Positions 36,405 through 45,505 of a stretch of 64,000 nt of DNA are shown one piece after another. The stretch's first letter is position 1. Each line of letters starts with the position of its first letter. The notes below the pieces were generated by a model. It was not told the origin of the DNA, did not search any database, and was given only the letters and a program-made list of their open reading frames with translations. The translations under genes and the position numbers were made by a program. Origin of the DNA: Microthrixaceae bacterium (GTDB taxonomy: Bacteria > Actinomycetota > Acidimicrobiia > Acidimicrobiales > Poriferisodalaceae). The stretch spans positions 1 through 64,000 of the forward strand of contig WTFX01000004.1 in the NCBI GenBank assembly GCA_011523825.1. Direction: 5' to 3'.

Positions 36405-38452
36405 ATCGCTGGGACGACGCCGAGGCGGCGCGCTGGGCCGACCTGGGCGACCTCGGCGAGATCACCTACGGCTCGCGTCTGGTGGGCGCCGATCCGGCAC
36501 TGGTGCTGCACGGCGGGGGCAACACCTCCGTCAAGGGCCACAGCACCGACGCCTGGGACGAGCCGGTACCGACACTGTGGGTGAAGGGCAGCGGCTGGGA
36601 TCTCGCGACCATTGAACCGCCCGGCTTCGCGCCGCTCCGTCTTGAACCTGTGATCCGGCTGGCCGAGCTGCCGCAGCTCAGCGACACCGAGATGGTGAAC
36701 CAGCTGCGGATCCACCTGCTCGACGCCAGCGCCCCGAGCCCGTCGGTGGAGGCGATCCTGCATGCGCTGCTGCCCCATCGCGCGGTGCTGCACAGCCACG
36801 CCGACGCCGTGCTGGCACTCACCAACACGGCCGACGGCGACGCGAGGGTGCGCGATCTCTGGGGCGACCGGGCGGTGGTGGTGCCCTACGTGATGCCCGG
36901 TTTCGACCTGGCCCGTCGCTGCGCGGACGAGTGGCGGGCGCAGGCCCATGACGGCACCGACGCGATGGTGCTGCTGAACCACGGCATCTTCACCTTCGGC
37001 GAGAGCACGCGCCAGGCGTACGATTCGATGATCGATCGGATCAGCGAGGCCGAGCAGTGCCTTGCGGACGCCGGCGTGCCGTCATTCGGCAAGAGCGACA
37101 CGAGTGCGGTCGAGGGCCGCAGCGGGCATCGTGTCAGCCCCGACGACGTCGAGAAGGTGACGGAGCTGCGTGCGGCGATCTCGGCAGCGGCGGGCGTGCC
37201 GATGTTGCTGCGAGCCGTGCACGACGAACGGGTCGAAGCGTTCTGCGGCCGTGATGACCTGGCTTCAGTGGCACAACGCGGACCGGCGACGCCTGATCAC
37301 ATCATCCGCACCAAGCAGTTCCCGATGATGGGCCGCGACGTGGACGCCTTCGTGAACGGCTACCGCGCGTACTTCGAACGAAACAGCGCCCGGCACGACA
37401 CCGATGCCTCGCAGACCACGCTCACGATGCTGGACCCGGCACCGCGCGTAGTGCTCGACCGCGAACTCGGGCTGTGGACCGCAGGCCGCCGCGCGGTCGA
37501 CTGCGACATCGCCGCGGACATCTACCTGCACACCATCGACGTCATCAACGCTGCCGAGGCCCTCGGGGGATACGTCGCACTCGGCGAAGCCGACCTGTTC
37601 GACGTGGAGTACTGGGAGCTCGAGCAGGCGAAGCTGGCGCGGGCCGGAGCGCCGGCTGCGCTGGCGGGCCAGGTGGCGCTGGTAACAGGAGCGGCCTCTG
37701 GCATCGGGCGGGCCGCAGCCGCAGCGCTGGCTGCAGCGGGCGCGGCAGTGGTCGGGATCGACATCGACCCTGCTGTCGCGCACGCCAACGACGGCGGCAG
37801 CGATCGGCTGGGGGGCCCGGCATGGCTCGGCATCGAAGCCGACGTCACCGATGCCAGAGCCATGACCGCAGCAGTTGCCGGCGCGGTCGAGCGCTTCGGG
37901 GGCATCGACATCGTGGTGGCGGCGGCTGGCATCTTCGGCCCGTCGACGCCGCTGGAACAGCTCGTGGATGACTCCGGGCTGGGCACGGCCTGGCAGCAGA
38001 CGTTCGACATCAACGTGAGCGGCGCGGCGAACACCCTCGCCGCGGCTCATCGGGTGATGCGGCACTCGGTGACCGGGGGACGGGTGGTGATCGTCGGTTC
38101 GAAGAACGTGCCCGCGCCGGGGCGTGGCGCCGCTGCCTACTCGGCGTCGAAGGCAGCGCTCACGCAGCTCGCCCGTGTGGCGGCGCTCGAATGGGCGGCC
38201 GACGGCATCACGGTCAACGTCGTGCATCCCGACGGCGTGTTCGACACAGGACTGTGGTCTGACGAGCTCATCGCCCAGCGCGCCGCCAGCTACGGGCTCA
38301 CCTCCGAGCAGTACCGGCGGCGCAACCTGCTCGGCCGCGAACTGGCGTCGGCCGATGTGGGCGCCCTCATCGCCCAGATGTGCGGCCCGGCCTTCGCCCA
38401 CACCACCGGCGCCCAGATCCCCCAGGACGGCGGCAGCGATCGGGTTGTCTAG
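36398..38452 (+). CDS. Bifunctional class II aldolase / short-chain dehydrogenase
   Basis: 684 residues from the GTG at 36398, which overlaps the mtnA stop by seven bases; a GTG eight codons earlier is possible. Residues about 1-420 are a class II (zinc) aldolase of the RhaD-like bifunctional type: LHGGGNTSVKG, VLHSHADAVLALT and NHGIFTFG supply phosphate and metal ligands. Residues about 425-684 are an SDR: LVTGAASGIGRAAA, DIVVAAAGIFG and the YSASK catalytic Tyr-Lys. Known relatives cleave rhamnulose-1-phosphate and oxidise lactaldehyde. Coupling to mtnA suggests instead cleavage of 5-methylthio- or 5-deoxyribulose-1-phosphate to DHAP plus an aldehyde, which the SDR would process. Confidence 0.88.
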   Translation: MLNRWDDAEAARWADLGDLGEITYGSRLVGADPALVLHGGGNTSVKGHSTDAWDEPVPTLWVKGSGWDLATIEPPGFAPLRLEPVIRLAELPQLSDTEMVNQLRIHLLDASAPSPSVEAILHALLPHRAVLHSHADAVLALTNTADGDARVRDLWGDRAVVVPYVMPGFDLARRCADEWRAQAHDGTDAMVLLNHGIFTFGESTRQAYDSMIDRISEAEQCLADAGVPSFGKSDTSAVEGRSGHRVSPDDVEKVTELRAAISAAAGVPMLLRAVHDERVEAFCGRDDLASVAQRGPATPDHIIRTKQFPMMGRDVDAFVNGYRAYFERNSARHDTDASQTTLTMLDPAPRVVLDRELGLWTAGRRAVDCDIAADIYLHTIDVINAAEALGGYVALGEADLFDVEYWELEQAKLARAGAPAALAGQVALVTGAASGIGRAAAAALAAAGAAVVGIDIDPAVAHANDGGSDRLGGPAWLGIEADVTDARAMTAAVAGAVERFGGIDIVVAAAGIFGPSTPLEQLVDDSGLGTAWQQTFDINVSGAANTLAAAHRVMRHSVTGGRVVIVGSKNVPAPGRGAAAYSASKAALTQLARVAALEWAADGITVNVVHPDGVFDTGLWSDELIAQRAASYGLTSEQYRRRNLLGRELASADVGALIAQMCGPAFAHTTGAQIPQDGGSDRVV

Positions 38453-38476
38453 TCGCCGCCGTCGGCGACCCGTCGT

Positions 38477-40123
38477 CTAGCTCCCGACGCCGGCGGCGGC
38501 GCCGGCCATGAGCAGGCCGATCTCCTCGCGGGTGGCGGTGCGGGGATCGACGGTTGCCACGATGCGGCCCTCGTACATGACGGCAACCCGGTCACTGAGC
38601 GCCAGGACCTCATCGAGCTCGGCCGACACCAGCAGCACGGCCGTGCCCTCGTCACGCCGCTCGCGGATGCGGCGCCAGATGAACTCGATGGCGCCGATGT
38701 CGATGCCACGGGTGGGCTGCGCGGCGATCAGCAGATCGATCTCGTCGGAGAACTCGCGGCCCACGATGAGCTTCTGCTTGTTGCCGCCCGACAGGCTGTC
38801 GGCCGGGGACTCCACGTCGGGCGTCCGCACGTCGAAGGTGGCCACGACATCGCGGGCATGGGAGTCGATGCGATCCCGGCGCAGCATGCCGCCCGCCGCG
38901 AACGGCCGCTTGAAGTAGCGGTTCAGGACCGAGTTGTCGGCCACCGAGTAGGAGCCGATGAGACCGTGCTTGGCCCGGTCCTCGGGGATGTGCCCCACGC
39001 CGATGACCGTGACCTGGCGGGGCCGGGCTCCCGATGCATCCCGGTCGCTGATCGACACGTTGCCGGCAGTTGCGTGGCGCAGGCCCGTGATGGCTTCCAC
39101 CAGCTCCCGCTGACCGTTGCCCTCCACGCCGGCGACCCCCACGATCTCGCCAGCGCGTACCGCGAGCGTCAGTTCGTCCACGGCGCGCTGGCCACGATCG
39201 TCATCGGCGCAGAGGCCGGCGATGTCGAGCACCACCGGCTGCCCAGAATCCTCGGCGCTCGTCGTCTCGGGGACCGGCGCCGGGTCGTCGGGCGCGATCT
39301 CGACCGGGGCGGCCGACCCGACGCCGGTGGCACCCGACTCGAACCGGTCGCCGTGCAGATCCACCGCGCGGCCGACCATCAGCTCAGCCAGCGCTGCCTC
39401 GCTGGTTTCCGCGGGCGTGGTGGTGCCCACCACCTTGCCCTCGCGCAGCACGACGATGTCGTCGGCGGCAGCCATGACCTCGCGCAACTTGTGCGTGATG
39501 AACACGATGCCGACGCCCTGGTCGGTCAGCCCGCGCAACACATCCAACAGATGATCGGTCTCCTGGGGGGTGAGCACGGCGGTCGGCTCGTCGGCGATCA
39601 GCACGCGGGCATCGCGGTACAGCGCCTTGAGAATCTCGACCCGCTGCTGGGCGCCGACCGGCAGGTCCTCGACCGCCGCGTCCGGGTCGACATGGAGCCC
39701 GAACCGGTCGGCCAGCTCCAGCACCCGGCGGCGGGCCTGGGCCACATCGATCATGCCGAGCTTGCGCGGCTCGGCGCCCAGCACGATGTTGCGCACCACG
39801 CTCATCGGCGGCACGAGCTGGAAGTGCTGGTGCACCATGCCGACGCCGCGGGCGATGGCGTCATGCGGGCTCGACAGCTCGACCTGCTCGTCGGCAATCA
39901 CGACCTGGCCCGCATCGGGGCGGTGCAGGCCGAACAGGACATTGACGAGGGTGCTCTTGCCGGCGCCGTTCTCGCCCAGCAGCGCCAGGATCCGCCCGGG
40001 CCGCAGTTCCACCGACACGTCGTCGTTGGCCACCACCGAGCCGAAGTGCTTGGTGATGCCGTGGCCTGCCAGCAACACCTCGGGCTGCGTCTCGGCGACC
40101 GCTGCAGTGCTTGCAGCCATCAT
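38477..40123 (-). CDS. BMP-type nucleoside/sugar ABC transporter, ATP-binding protein
   Basis: 548 residues; the ATG at 40123 overlaps the permease stop (ATGA) and GAGG lies upstream. Two ATPase domains: the first has GENGAGKST, LPVGAQQRVEIL and ADEPTAVL; the second has a degenerate Walker A (GVEGNGQRE), LSGGNKQK and AAQPTRGID, as normal for the RbsA/YufO class. A 30-40 residue Asp/Pro/Ala-rich linker separates them. Last gene of a four-gene operon, energising uptake. Confidence 0.93.
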   Translation of the reverse strand: MMAASTAAVAETQPEVLLAGHGITKHFGSVVANDDVSVELRPGRILALLGENGAGKSTLVNVLFGLHRPDAGQVVIADEQVELSSPHDAIARGVGMVHQHFQLVPPMSVVRNIVLGAEPRKLGMIDVAQARRRVLELADRFGLHVDPDAAVEDLPVGAQQRVEILKALYRDARVLIADEPTAVLTPQETDHLLDVLRGLTDQGVGIVFITHKLREVMAAADDIVVLREGKVVGTTTPAETSEAALAELMVGRAVDLHGDRFESGATGVGSAAPVEIAPDDPAPVPETTSAEDSGQPVVLDIAGLCADDDRGQRAVDELTLAVRAGEIVGVAGVEGNGQRELVEAITGLRHATAGNVSISDRDASGARPRQVTVIGVGHIPEDRAKHGLIGSYSVADNSVLNRYFKRPFAAGGMLRRDRIDSHARDVVATFDVRTPDVESPADSLSGGNKQKLIVGREFSDEIDLLIAAQPTRGIDIGAIEFIWRRIRERRDEGTAVLLVSAELDEVLALSDRVAVMYEGRIVATVDPRTATREEIGLLMAGAAAGVGS

Positions 40124-41196
40124 CGGACCTCGTAGGGCTGGCCCAGCGCAGCCGGGTCGCGCATGCGGCCGAACAGACCTGCCGCTGCCACCACGATGAT
40201 CGTCACCACGAACGGCAGCATCCCCACGAACTGCGCCGGGATGTCGAACGTGTCGTTGAGCTGGAACTGGCCTTGCAGTGCCGTCGTGAAGCCGAAGAAC
40301 AGTGCCGCCGCGTAGGCGCCCAGCGGGGTGCGGCGACCGAAGATCATCACGGCCAACGCTAGGAAGCCCCGCCCGCCAGACATCGCCCGGGTGAATGTGC
40401 CCACCGATTCCAGCGCCAAGTACGCGCCGCCGAGGCCGGCCAAGCCGCCCGCCAGCGTCACGTTCCAGTAGCGCAGCCGGATCACATCGATGCCCACGGT
40501 GGCCGCGGCACCGGGGTGCTCGCCGATAGCAGTCGTGCGCATTCCCCACACCGAGCGCAGCAGCAGCACGTGGAGCACCACGACCAGCACGAGCGCCAAG
40601 TACGTCAGCGGCGGGCGGTTGAACAGCGCCGTGCCCACGACGGGCAGATCGGCGAGCGGGCCGAGTTCGATCGACTGATACTTCGGCTGGCCCAGCGAAC
40701 GCCCCCGGTCGTAGAAGAACGAGGTCAGGCCCAGAGCCGCGATATTCAGGACCGTGCCGGCGATGATCTGATCGGTTCGCAGCCCGACCGACATCGCAGC
40801 GAGCATCCAGCCCATCGCCAGGCCAGTGCTGACGCCCGCGACCACACCCAGGAACAGCGAGCCCGACATCGACGCGACGGTGAACGCCGTGAACGCCGAC
40901 ATCAGGAACTGGCCTTCGATGCCGATGTTCACGATGCCCGAGCGCTCGCCGATCATCCCGCACATCGCGCCCAGCACCAGCAGGGTGGCGGCGCGCACGG
41001 TGCCCCCGAGCACTGCTGTGGTCTGCGCCCCGTCCCAGGCGTAGAAGCCCCACACGCACGCCACCAGCACGACGGCCCCCGCCACCGACCACATGCGCTG
41101 CGGCGACCAGCCCCGCACGCCGGCATTTCCCGATGCCGCGCTCGCGGCCGAGCCAGCGCCAGCGTCGTGTGTGCCCCCGTCGTGTGTCACGGTCAT
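40120..41196 (-). CDS. BMP-type ABC transporter permease, second
   Basis: 358 residues from ATG 41196, which overlaps the stop of the first permease (ATGA). About eight to ten spans in the BPD_transp_2 pattern with GERSGIVNIGIEGQFLM and GLGGAYLALESVG. The N-terminus has a Gly/Ala/Ser-rich cytosolic stretch. It forms the membrane channel with its neighbour. Confidence 0.92.
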   Translation of the reverse strand: MTVTHDGGTHDAGAGSAASAASGNAGVRGWSPQRMWSVAGAVVLVACVWGFYAWDGAQTTAVLGGTVRAATLLVLGAMCGMIGERSGIVNIGIEGQFLMSAFTAFTVASMSGSLFLGVVAGVSTGLAMGWMLAAMSVGLRTDQIIAGTVLNIAALGLTSFFYDRGRSLGQPKYQSIELGPLADLPVVGTALFNRPPLTYLALVLVVVLHVLLLRSVWGMRTTAIGEHPGAAATVGIDVIRLRYWNVTLAGGLAGLGGAYLALESVGTFTRAMSGGRGFLALAVMIFGRRTPLGAYAAALFFGFTTALQGQFQLNDTFDIPAQFVGMLPFVVTIIVVAAAGLFGRMRDPAALGQPYEVR

Positions 41197-42353
41197 CGGC
41201 CCCACCCCGCACCGAGTGTCAGGCGGCGGTCCGGCGCGTCGGGCCGATCGCGCAGGCGCAGCAGCCAGCGCACGATCAACGGCGCTGCCACGAACAGCAG
41301 GATCAGCGCCTGGATCACGTCGATGATCTCTGGCGCCACCCCCGACTCGAACTGCATCTTCGCGGCACCCGCTTCCATCAGCCCCACCAGCAGGCCGGCG
41401 GGGATGACGGCGATGGGGTTGGTGCGAGCCAGCAGCGCGATCGTGATGCCCTCGAAGCCGAGGCCCACGTTCACCCCGGCCTCGAAGCGGCCGTCGACTC
41501 CGAGCGACTCGATCGCTCCGCCCAGGCCGGCCAGCAGCCCCGCCACCGCCATGGTCGAGGCCATGATCCAGCCCACCGAGATGCCGGCGTACCGGGCGGC
41601 GTGGCGGTTCGCCCCCACGCTGCGCACCTCGAAGCCGTAGGTGGTGCGTTCCAGGATGAACCAGCAGGCGAATGCGGCGATCACCGCCAACACGAATCCC
41701 GCTGGCAGCCATCCCCAGGTGGGGATCTCGGCCGACGGCTGGACCAGCGGGGTCCGGGCGATGATGTTGGAACCCGATCGGTCCTGCCAGGGGTTCGCGG
41801 CCAGCCAGTCGGTCAGGTTGCCGGCCACGAAGTTCAACATGATCGTGACGATCACCTCATGTGCACCCGACGTGGCTTTGAGCACCCCGGCGATGGCGCC
41901 CCACGCGGCACCCGCAGCAGCACCGACCAGCAGCGCCAGCGGGAGATGCACCACCAGCGGCAGGCCCTCGAGCCCGAAACCCACGCCGGCGGCGAATGCC
42001 GCGCCCACCAGCAGCTGGCCCTGCCCGCCGATGTTGAACAGGCCCGCCTTGAAGGCGAAGGCAACTGCCAGGCCGCCGAAGACCAGCGGTGTCGCCTTCT
42101 GCAGGGTGCGCAGCAGCGCGTCGGCATCACCCGCCCCGCCGAGCACCAGCGCGCTGTACGCGCTGGAGACCGAGTGCCCCTGCACCGCGATGAGCACGGC
42201 ACCGAGCACCAGCCCCAGCACCACCGAGGCCACGGGCACCGCCGCAGCGCGCAGGATTGTGCGCGTCGAACTGCGCCGGGCATCGCCGGCGCCGTCAGAC
42301 GACGCAGGCTGCTCCGCAGGAGCGGGCGCCGCTGGGCCGGCGGGCATGCTCAC
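41193..42353 (-). CDS. BMP-type ABC transporter permease, first
   Basis: 386 residues from GTG 42353 (ATG 42347 two codons later is equally possible). BPD_transp_2 permease: FKAGLFNIGGQGQLLVGAAFA, SGAHEVIVTIMLNFVAGNLTDWL and NRHAARYAGISVGWIM. An Ala/Pro-rich N-terminus precedes the first span. It follows the lipoprotein gene after a 56-base gap. Confidence 0.92.
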   Translation of the reverse strand: MSMPAGPAAPAPAEQPASSDGAGDARRSSTRTILRAAAVPVASVVLGLVLGAVLIAVQGHSVSSAYSALVLGGAGDADALLRTLQKATPLVFGGLAVAFAFKAGLFNIGGQGQLLVGAAFAAGVGFGLEGLPLVVHLPLALLVGAAAGAAWGAIAGVLKATSGAHEVIVTIMLNFVAGNLTDWLAANPWQDRSGSNIIARTPLVQPSAEIPTWGWLPAGFVLAVIAAFACWFILERTTYGFEVRSVGANRHAARYAGISVGWIMASTMAVAGLLAGLGGAIESLGVDGRFEAGVNVGLGFEGITIALLARTNPIAVIPAGLLVGLMEAGAAKMQFESGVAPEIIDVIQALILLFVAAPLIVRWLLRLRDRPDAPDRRLTLGAGWGR

Positions 42354-42409
42354 CGTCGGGTGAGGTGCCCGCGGCCCACGGCGCCCCGCTCAGCTCGTTC
42401 GGCGGCCGA

Positions 42410-43489
42410 TCAGCCCGGCGGCCACCCGGTGTCGATCTCGCCGGCGTTCAGGCCGGCAAGGACGTCGGCGAGTGTTGCCCGCATGTCGTCGGTGACGATG
42501 TCGTCGAAGTCATGGAATGGCGCCAGACCGACTTCGCCGAGATAGTTGCCACCGGCGAAGTCGCCGCTCTGGGCTTGGGCGATCAAGTCGGCCACACCCG
42601 GTGTGATGAGCTTCATGGCGCTCGTCACCAGGCACGGCCGCGCCTCGGGCACCGTGTTCCACTGGTCGGTGTCGACGCCGACGCAGAAGGCACCTTCCTG
42701 CGAGGCGATCTCGATCAGCGCCCCGTTGCCGGTGGCGCCGCCCGCGCCGAAGATGATGTCCGCGCCCTGGTCGAGCGCCTGCCGGGCGGTGGCCGCACCC
42801 CAGTCGGGGTCGCCGAAGGCCACATCCAGACCGCCGGGGTGGTACGTGGAGATCGTCTGCACGTCCGGGTTGGTGTAGCGCGCACCGTGCTCCCAGCCTT
42901 CCTTGAAGGCCACGACGGGCGGCACCAGATCGGTGCCCAGCACGGCACCCACGATGTTGCTCTCGGTGAGCATGCCGGCGAGCGCGCCGGCCAGGAAGCC
43001 GGACTGGTCCTCGGGGAAGATCAGCCCGGCCAGGTTGGGCAGCGCCTCTCCCTGGAACTGATCGACGCCGATGAAGAAGATGTCGGGGTTCGCCTGTGCG
43101 GCGGCGATGGTGGCGTCGCCGAGGCCGAATCCGACAGTGATGATGACATCGACGCCGTCTTCGATGAACAGGCCGATGTTGTTCTCGTAGTCCTTGGCTT
43201 CCTCGGTCTCGATGTAGTTCGCCTCAGCCCCCAGTGCTGCGGCGGCCTGCTCAGCACCTTCCCATGCCGACTGGTTGAAGCTCTTGTCGTCCACCTTGCC
43301 GGTGTCGGTGACGAGCCCGATCTTGAACGGCTCGGCGTCGTCGGGGTCGTCGGCCGGTTCTTCGGCCGCGGCCGTCGTTGCCGGTGCCGCGGCGGTGGTT
43401 GCCGCAGGCTCGTCGCTGCCGGTGCATGCCGCAGCGAACACCGCCAGCACAGCGAACACGATCGCGAATCGTCTCGTGAGTACGGTCAT
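42410..43489 (-). CDS. BMP-family substrate-binding lipoprotein
   Basis: 359 residues with a very strong ribosome site (GGGAGGA) before the ATG. Signal peptide with lipobox FAAAC, lipidated Cys22, then a Thr/Ala/Glu/Asp-rich linker (about 23-53). The periplasmic-binding fold of the Bmp/Med family starts at FKIGLVTDTGKVDDKSFNQSAWEG. These proteins usually bind purine nucleosides, so the operon is most likely a nucleoside importer. First gene of the transporter operon. Confidence 0.92.
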   Translation of the reverse strand: MTVLTRRFAIVFAVLAVFAAACTGSDEPAATTAAAPATTAAAEEPADDPDDAEPFKIGLVTDTGKVDDKSFNQSAWEGAEQAAAALGAEANYIETEEAKDYENNIGLFIEDGVDVIITVGFGLGDATIAAAQANPDIFFIGVDQFQGEALPNLAGLIFPEDQSGFLAGALAGMLTESNIVGAVLGTDLVPPVVAFKEGWEHGARYTNPDVQTISTYHPGGLDVAFGDPDWGAATARQALDQGADIIFGAGGATGNGALIEIASQEGAFCVGVDTDQWNTVPEARPCLVTSAMKLITPGVADLIAQAQSGDFAGGNYLGEVGLAPFHDFDDIVTDDMRATLADVLAGLNAGEIDTGWPPG

Positions 43490-43563
43490 TGGTTCCTCCC
43501 TGAGCGCAGGCGGCGGGAAGGCTCAGATACGCCCGCGCCCGACACCGGCGAGCCTATGCGCGC

Positions 43564-43965
43564 TCATTCCTCGACGAGTTCGACGAGCGTGCCGAGATTG
43601 CCTTTCGGATGGACGAACGCGACCGTGGTGCCGCGTGAACCCGGCCGGGGCGCGGTGTCGATGGGCACAGCACCTGCGTCGATCATGGCCTCGAGGGCAG
43701 CTGCGCAGTCGTCCACCCGGTAGCCAATGTGGTGCAGGCCCTCGCCCCTGCGCTCGAGGAACTTGGCGATCGGCGAATCGGGTCTCGTCGCAGCGGTGAG
43801 CTGGATGTAGCTGTCGGCCACCTTGATCAGCGCCTCTTCCACACCGTCGGAGTCGACGACTTCCCGGTGGGCCACCTCGGCACCGAACGCCTCTGAGTAG
43901 TAGGCGACTGCAGCGTCAAGGTCTTTCACGGCAATGGCCACATGGTCGATCTCGGTCAGGATCAT
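43564..43965 (-). CDS. mce: Methylmalonyl/ethylmalonyl-CoA epimerase
   Basis: 133 residues; the ATG shares its A with the ccr stop (TGATG). VOC-fold epimerase with metal ligands in IDHVAIAVKD (His8), GLHHIGYRVDD and LVELVEE, and FLERRGEGLHHI typical of Mce. It interconverts 2R and 2S methylmalonyl-CoA (and ethylmalonyl-CoA in this pathway), linking ccr and the carboxylase to the mutases. Confidence 0.92.
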   Translation of the reverse strand: MILTEIDHVAIAVKDLDAAVAYYSEAFGAEVAHREVVDSDGVEEALIKVADSYIQLTAATRPDSPIAKFLERRGEGLHHIGYRVDDCAAALEAMIDAGAVPIDTAPRPGSRGTTVAFVHPKGNLGTLVELVEE

Positions 43966-45332
43966 CAGGCTGCTCCTTGAGCGGCTTCCAGCGAAGCCGC
44001 GTGACGGGCGAACAGCGTGATGCGGTCGTCGCCGATCCGCTCGCGCTTCTCCGGATCGGTGATGCCCTGCCCCGGCTCGGAGGCCAGGCACAGCACGCCG
44101 AGCTTGCCCTCGTGCAGATTGTGGTGGACTTGCCAGGCGGCGAGGCCCGTGTCGTCGAGCGTGAACGTCTTGGACAGGATCGGCTGGATGCGTCCCTGAT
44201 CGATCAAGCGGTTCATCGCCCACGCCTCGGCGTAGTTCGCGAAGTGGCTCGACACGATCCGCTTCAGCTTCATCCACAGATGCCGATTGTCGTACTCGAT
44301 CATGTACCCGCTGGTGGCGGCGCAGGTCACGACGGTGCCGCCCCGCTTGGCGGCGAACACCGATGCACCCATGGTGGACCGGCCCGGGTGCTCGAACACG
44401 ATGTCGGGATCGTCGCCGATGAGGCCGCGCACCTTCTTGCCGAAGCGCCGCCATTCGCCTTCGTCCTGGGTGTGGTCGTCGCTCCAGAAGCGATAGCCCT
44501 CGGCACTGCGATCGATGACGTGCTCGACACCGAGCTGACCGAGCAGCTCGGCCTTGTCGGGCGAGCTGACCACGCCGACGGGCACACCGCCGCCGTTGAG
44601 CACGAGCTGGCAGGCGTAGCCGCCCAGCCCACCGGTTGCCCCCCAGACCAGCACAGCGTCGCCCTGCTTCATGCGGGCGGCGTTGACGCCGACCAGCATC
44701 CGGTACGAGGTCGCGGCGCAGAGCGCGTTGACCGCGGCTTCCTCCCAGGACAGGTGTGCCGGCTTGGGCATGAGCTGATTGGCCTTGACGATGGAGAGGT
44801 CGGCGAGGCCCCCGAAGTTGCTCTCGAAGCCCCAGATCCGCTGGTTGGAGGCCTTCATCGAGTCCTCGTGGGCGGCGGGATCCTGATCGTCCACGTAATT
44901 GCAGTGAACGACGACGCGGTCGCCAGGGCGCCAGTTGCGCACCGCCGAGCCGCACTGCAGTACCACGCCGGAGGCATCGGAACCGAGCACGTGATAGTCG
45001 AGCGCGTGCCGAGCGCCCCAGTGACCTTCCCGGCCCAGCCGGTCCAGGAAACCGAATGTCGGCAGCGGCTCGAAGATCGAGGTCCACACGGTGTTGAAGT
45101 TGATGGCGCTGGCCATCACCGCCAGGTACACCTCATCGGGCGCGAGCTCCGGCGTGGCGACCTCGCCGATGTGGGTGGCCTCGCGGGGATCCTTGTCGGC
45201 CGAGGCACGGCCCTCGAACATCGTCTGCTCGTCGCGTACTACATAGGCAGCTCTGAAGCTCTCCGGTATGGGCATGGCCTCGAGTTCGGGGCCCGATGCG
45301 CCGGCGGCGATGGCATCTGCGAACTGCTTCAC
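43965..45332 (-). CDS. ccr: Crotonyl-CoA carboxylase/reductase
   Basis: 455 residues from the GTG at 45332 (VKQFADAIAAG), the usual N-terminus; earlier in-frame codons lack similarity. MDR-superfamily enzyme reductively carboxylating crotonyl-CoA to (2S)-ethylmalonyl-CoA with NADPH and CO2. Signatures are ASAINFNTVWTSIFEP, YHVLGSDASGVV, NQRIWGFESNFGGLADL, VWGATGGLGGYA and FEHPGRSTMGASVF. Operon with mce, and divergent from the thiolase across 173 bases. Confidence 0.95.
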   Translation of the reverse strand: MKQFADAIAAGASGPELEAMPIPESFRAAYVVRDEQTMFEGRASADKDPREATHIGEVATPELAPDEVYLAVMASAINFNTVWTSIFEPLPTFGFLDRLGREGHWGARHALDYHVLGSDASGVVLQCGSAVRNWRPGDRVVVHCNYVDDQDPAAHEDSMKASNQRIWGFESNFGGLADLSIVKANQLMPKPAHLSWEEAAVNALCAATSYRMLVGVNAARMKQGDAVLVWGATGGLGGYACQLVLNGGGVPVGVVSSPDKAELLGQLGVEHVIDRSAEGYRFWSDDHTQDEGEWRRFGKKVRGLIGDDPDIVFEHPGRSTMGASVFAAKRGGTVVTCAATSGYMIEYDNRHLWMKLKRIVSSHFANYAEAWAMNRLIDQGRIQPILSKTFTLDDTGLAAWQVHHNLHEGKLGVLCLASEPGQGITDPEKRERIGDDRITLFARHAASLEAAQGAA

Positions 45333-45505
45333 GGAGCGGAACGCTAACGGTGCGGAAGGGCTGCGAGTGCCGCCTTTTCTGAGACTTCGGCTGGGCCTCT
45401 GACTTGGCGCTCCGGCAGCCTCGCAGGCCGTTTCGTACACTCGCCGTGCACAGATCCGTCGCCCAGCGCAGAGGCTGGCGCGTCGGTGCAGGTGAGGGGG
45501 TTGCA

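Noticed and set aside
38477..41212. A single 911-residue ABC protein
   Set aside because: The upstream part is an out-of-frame shadow of the permease; an ATGA overlap marks the true ATPase start at 40123.
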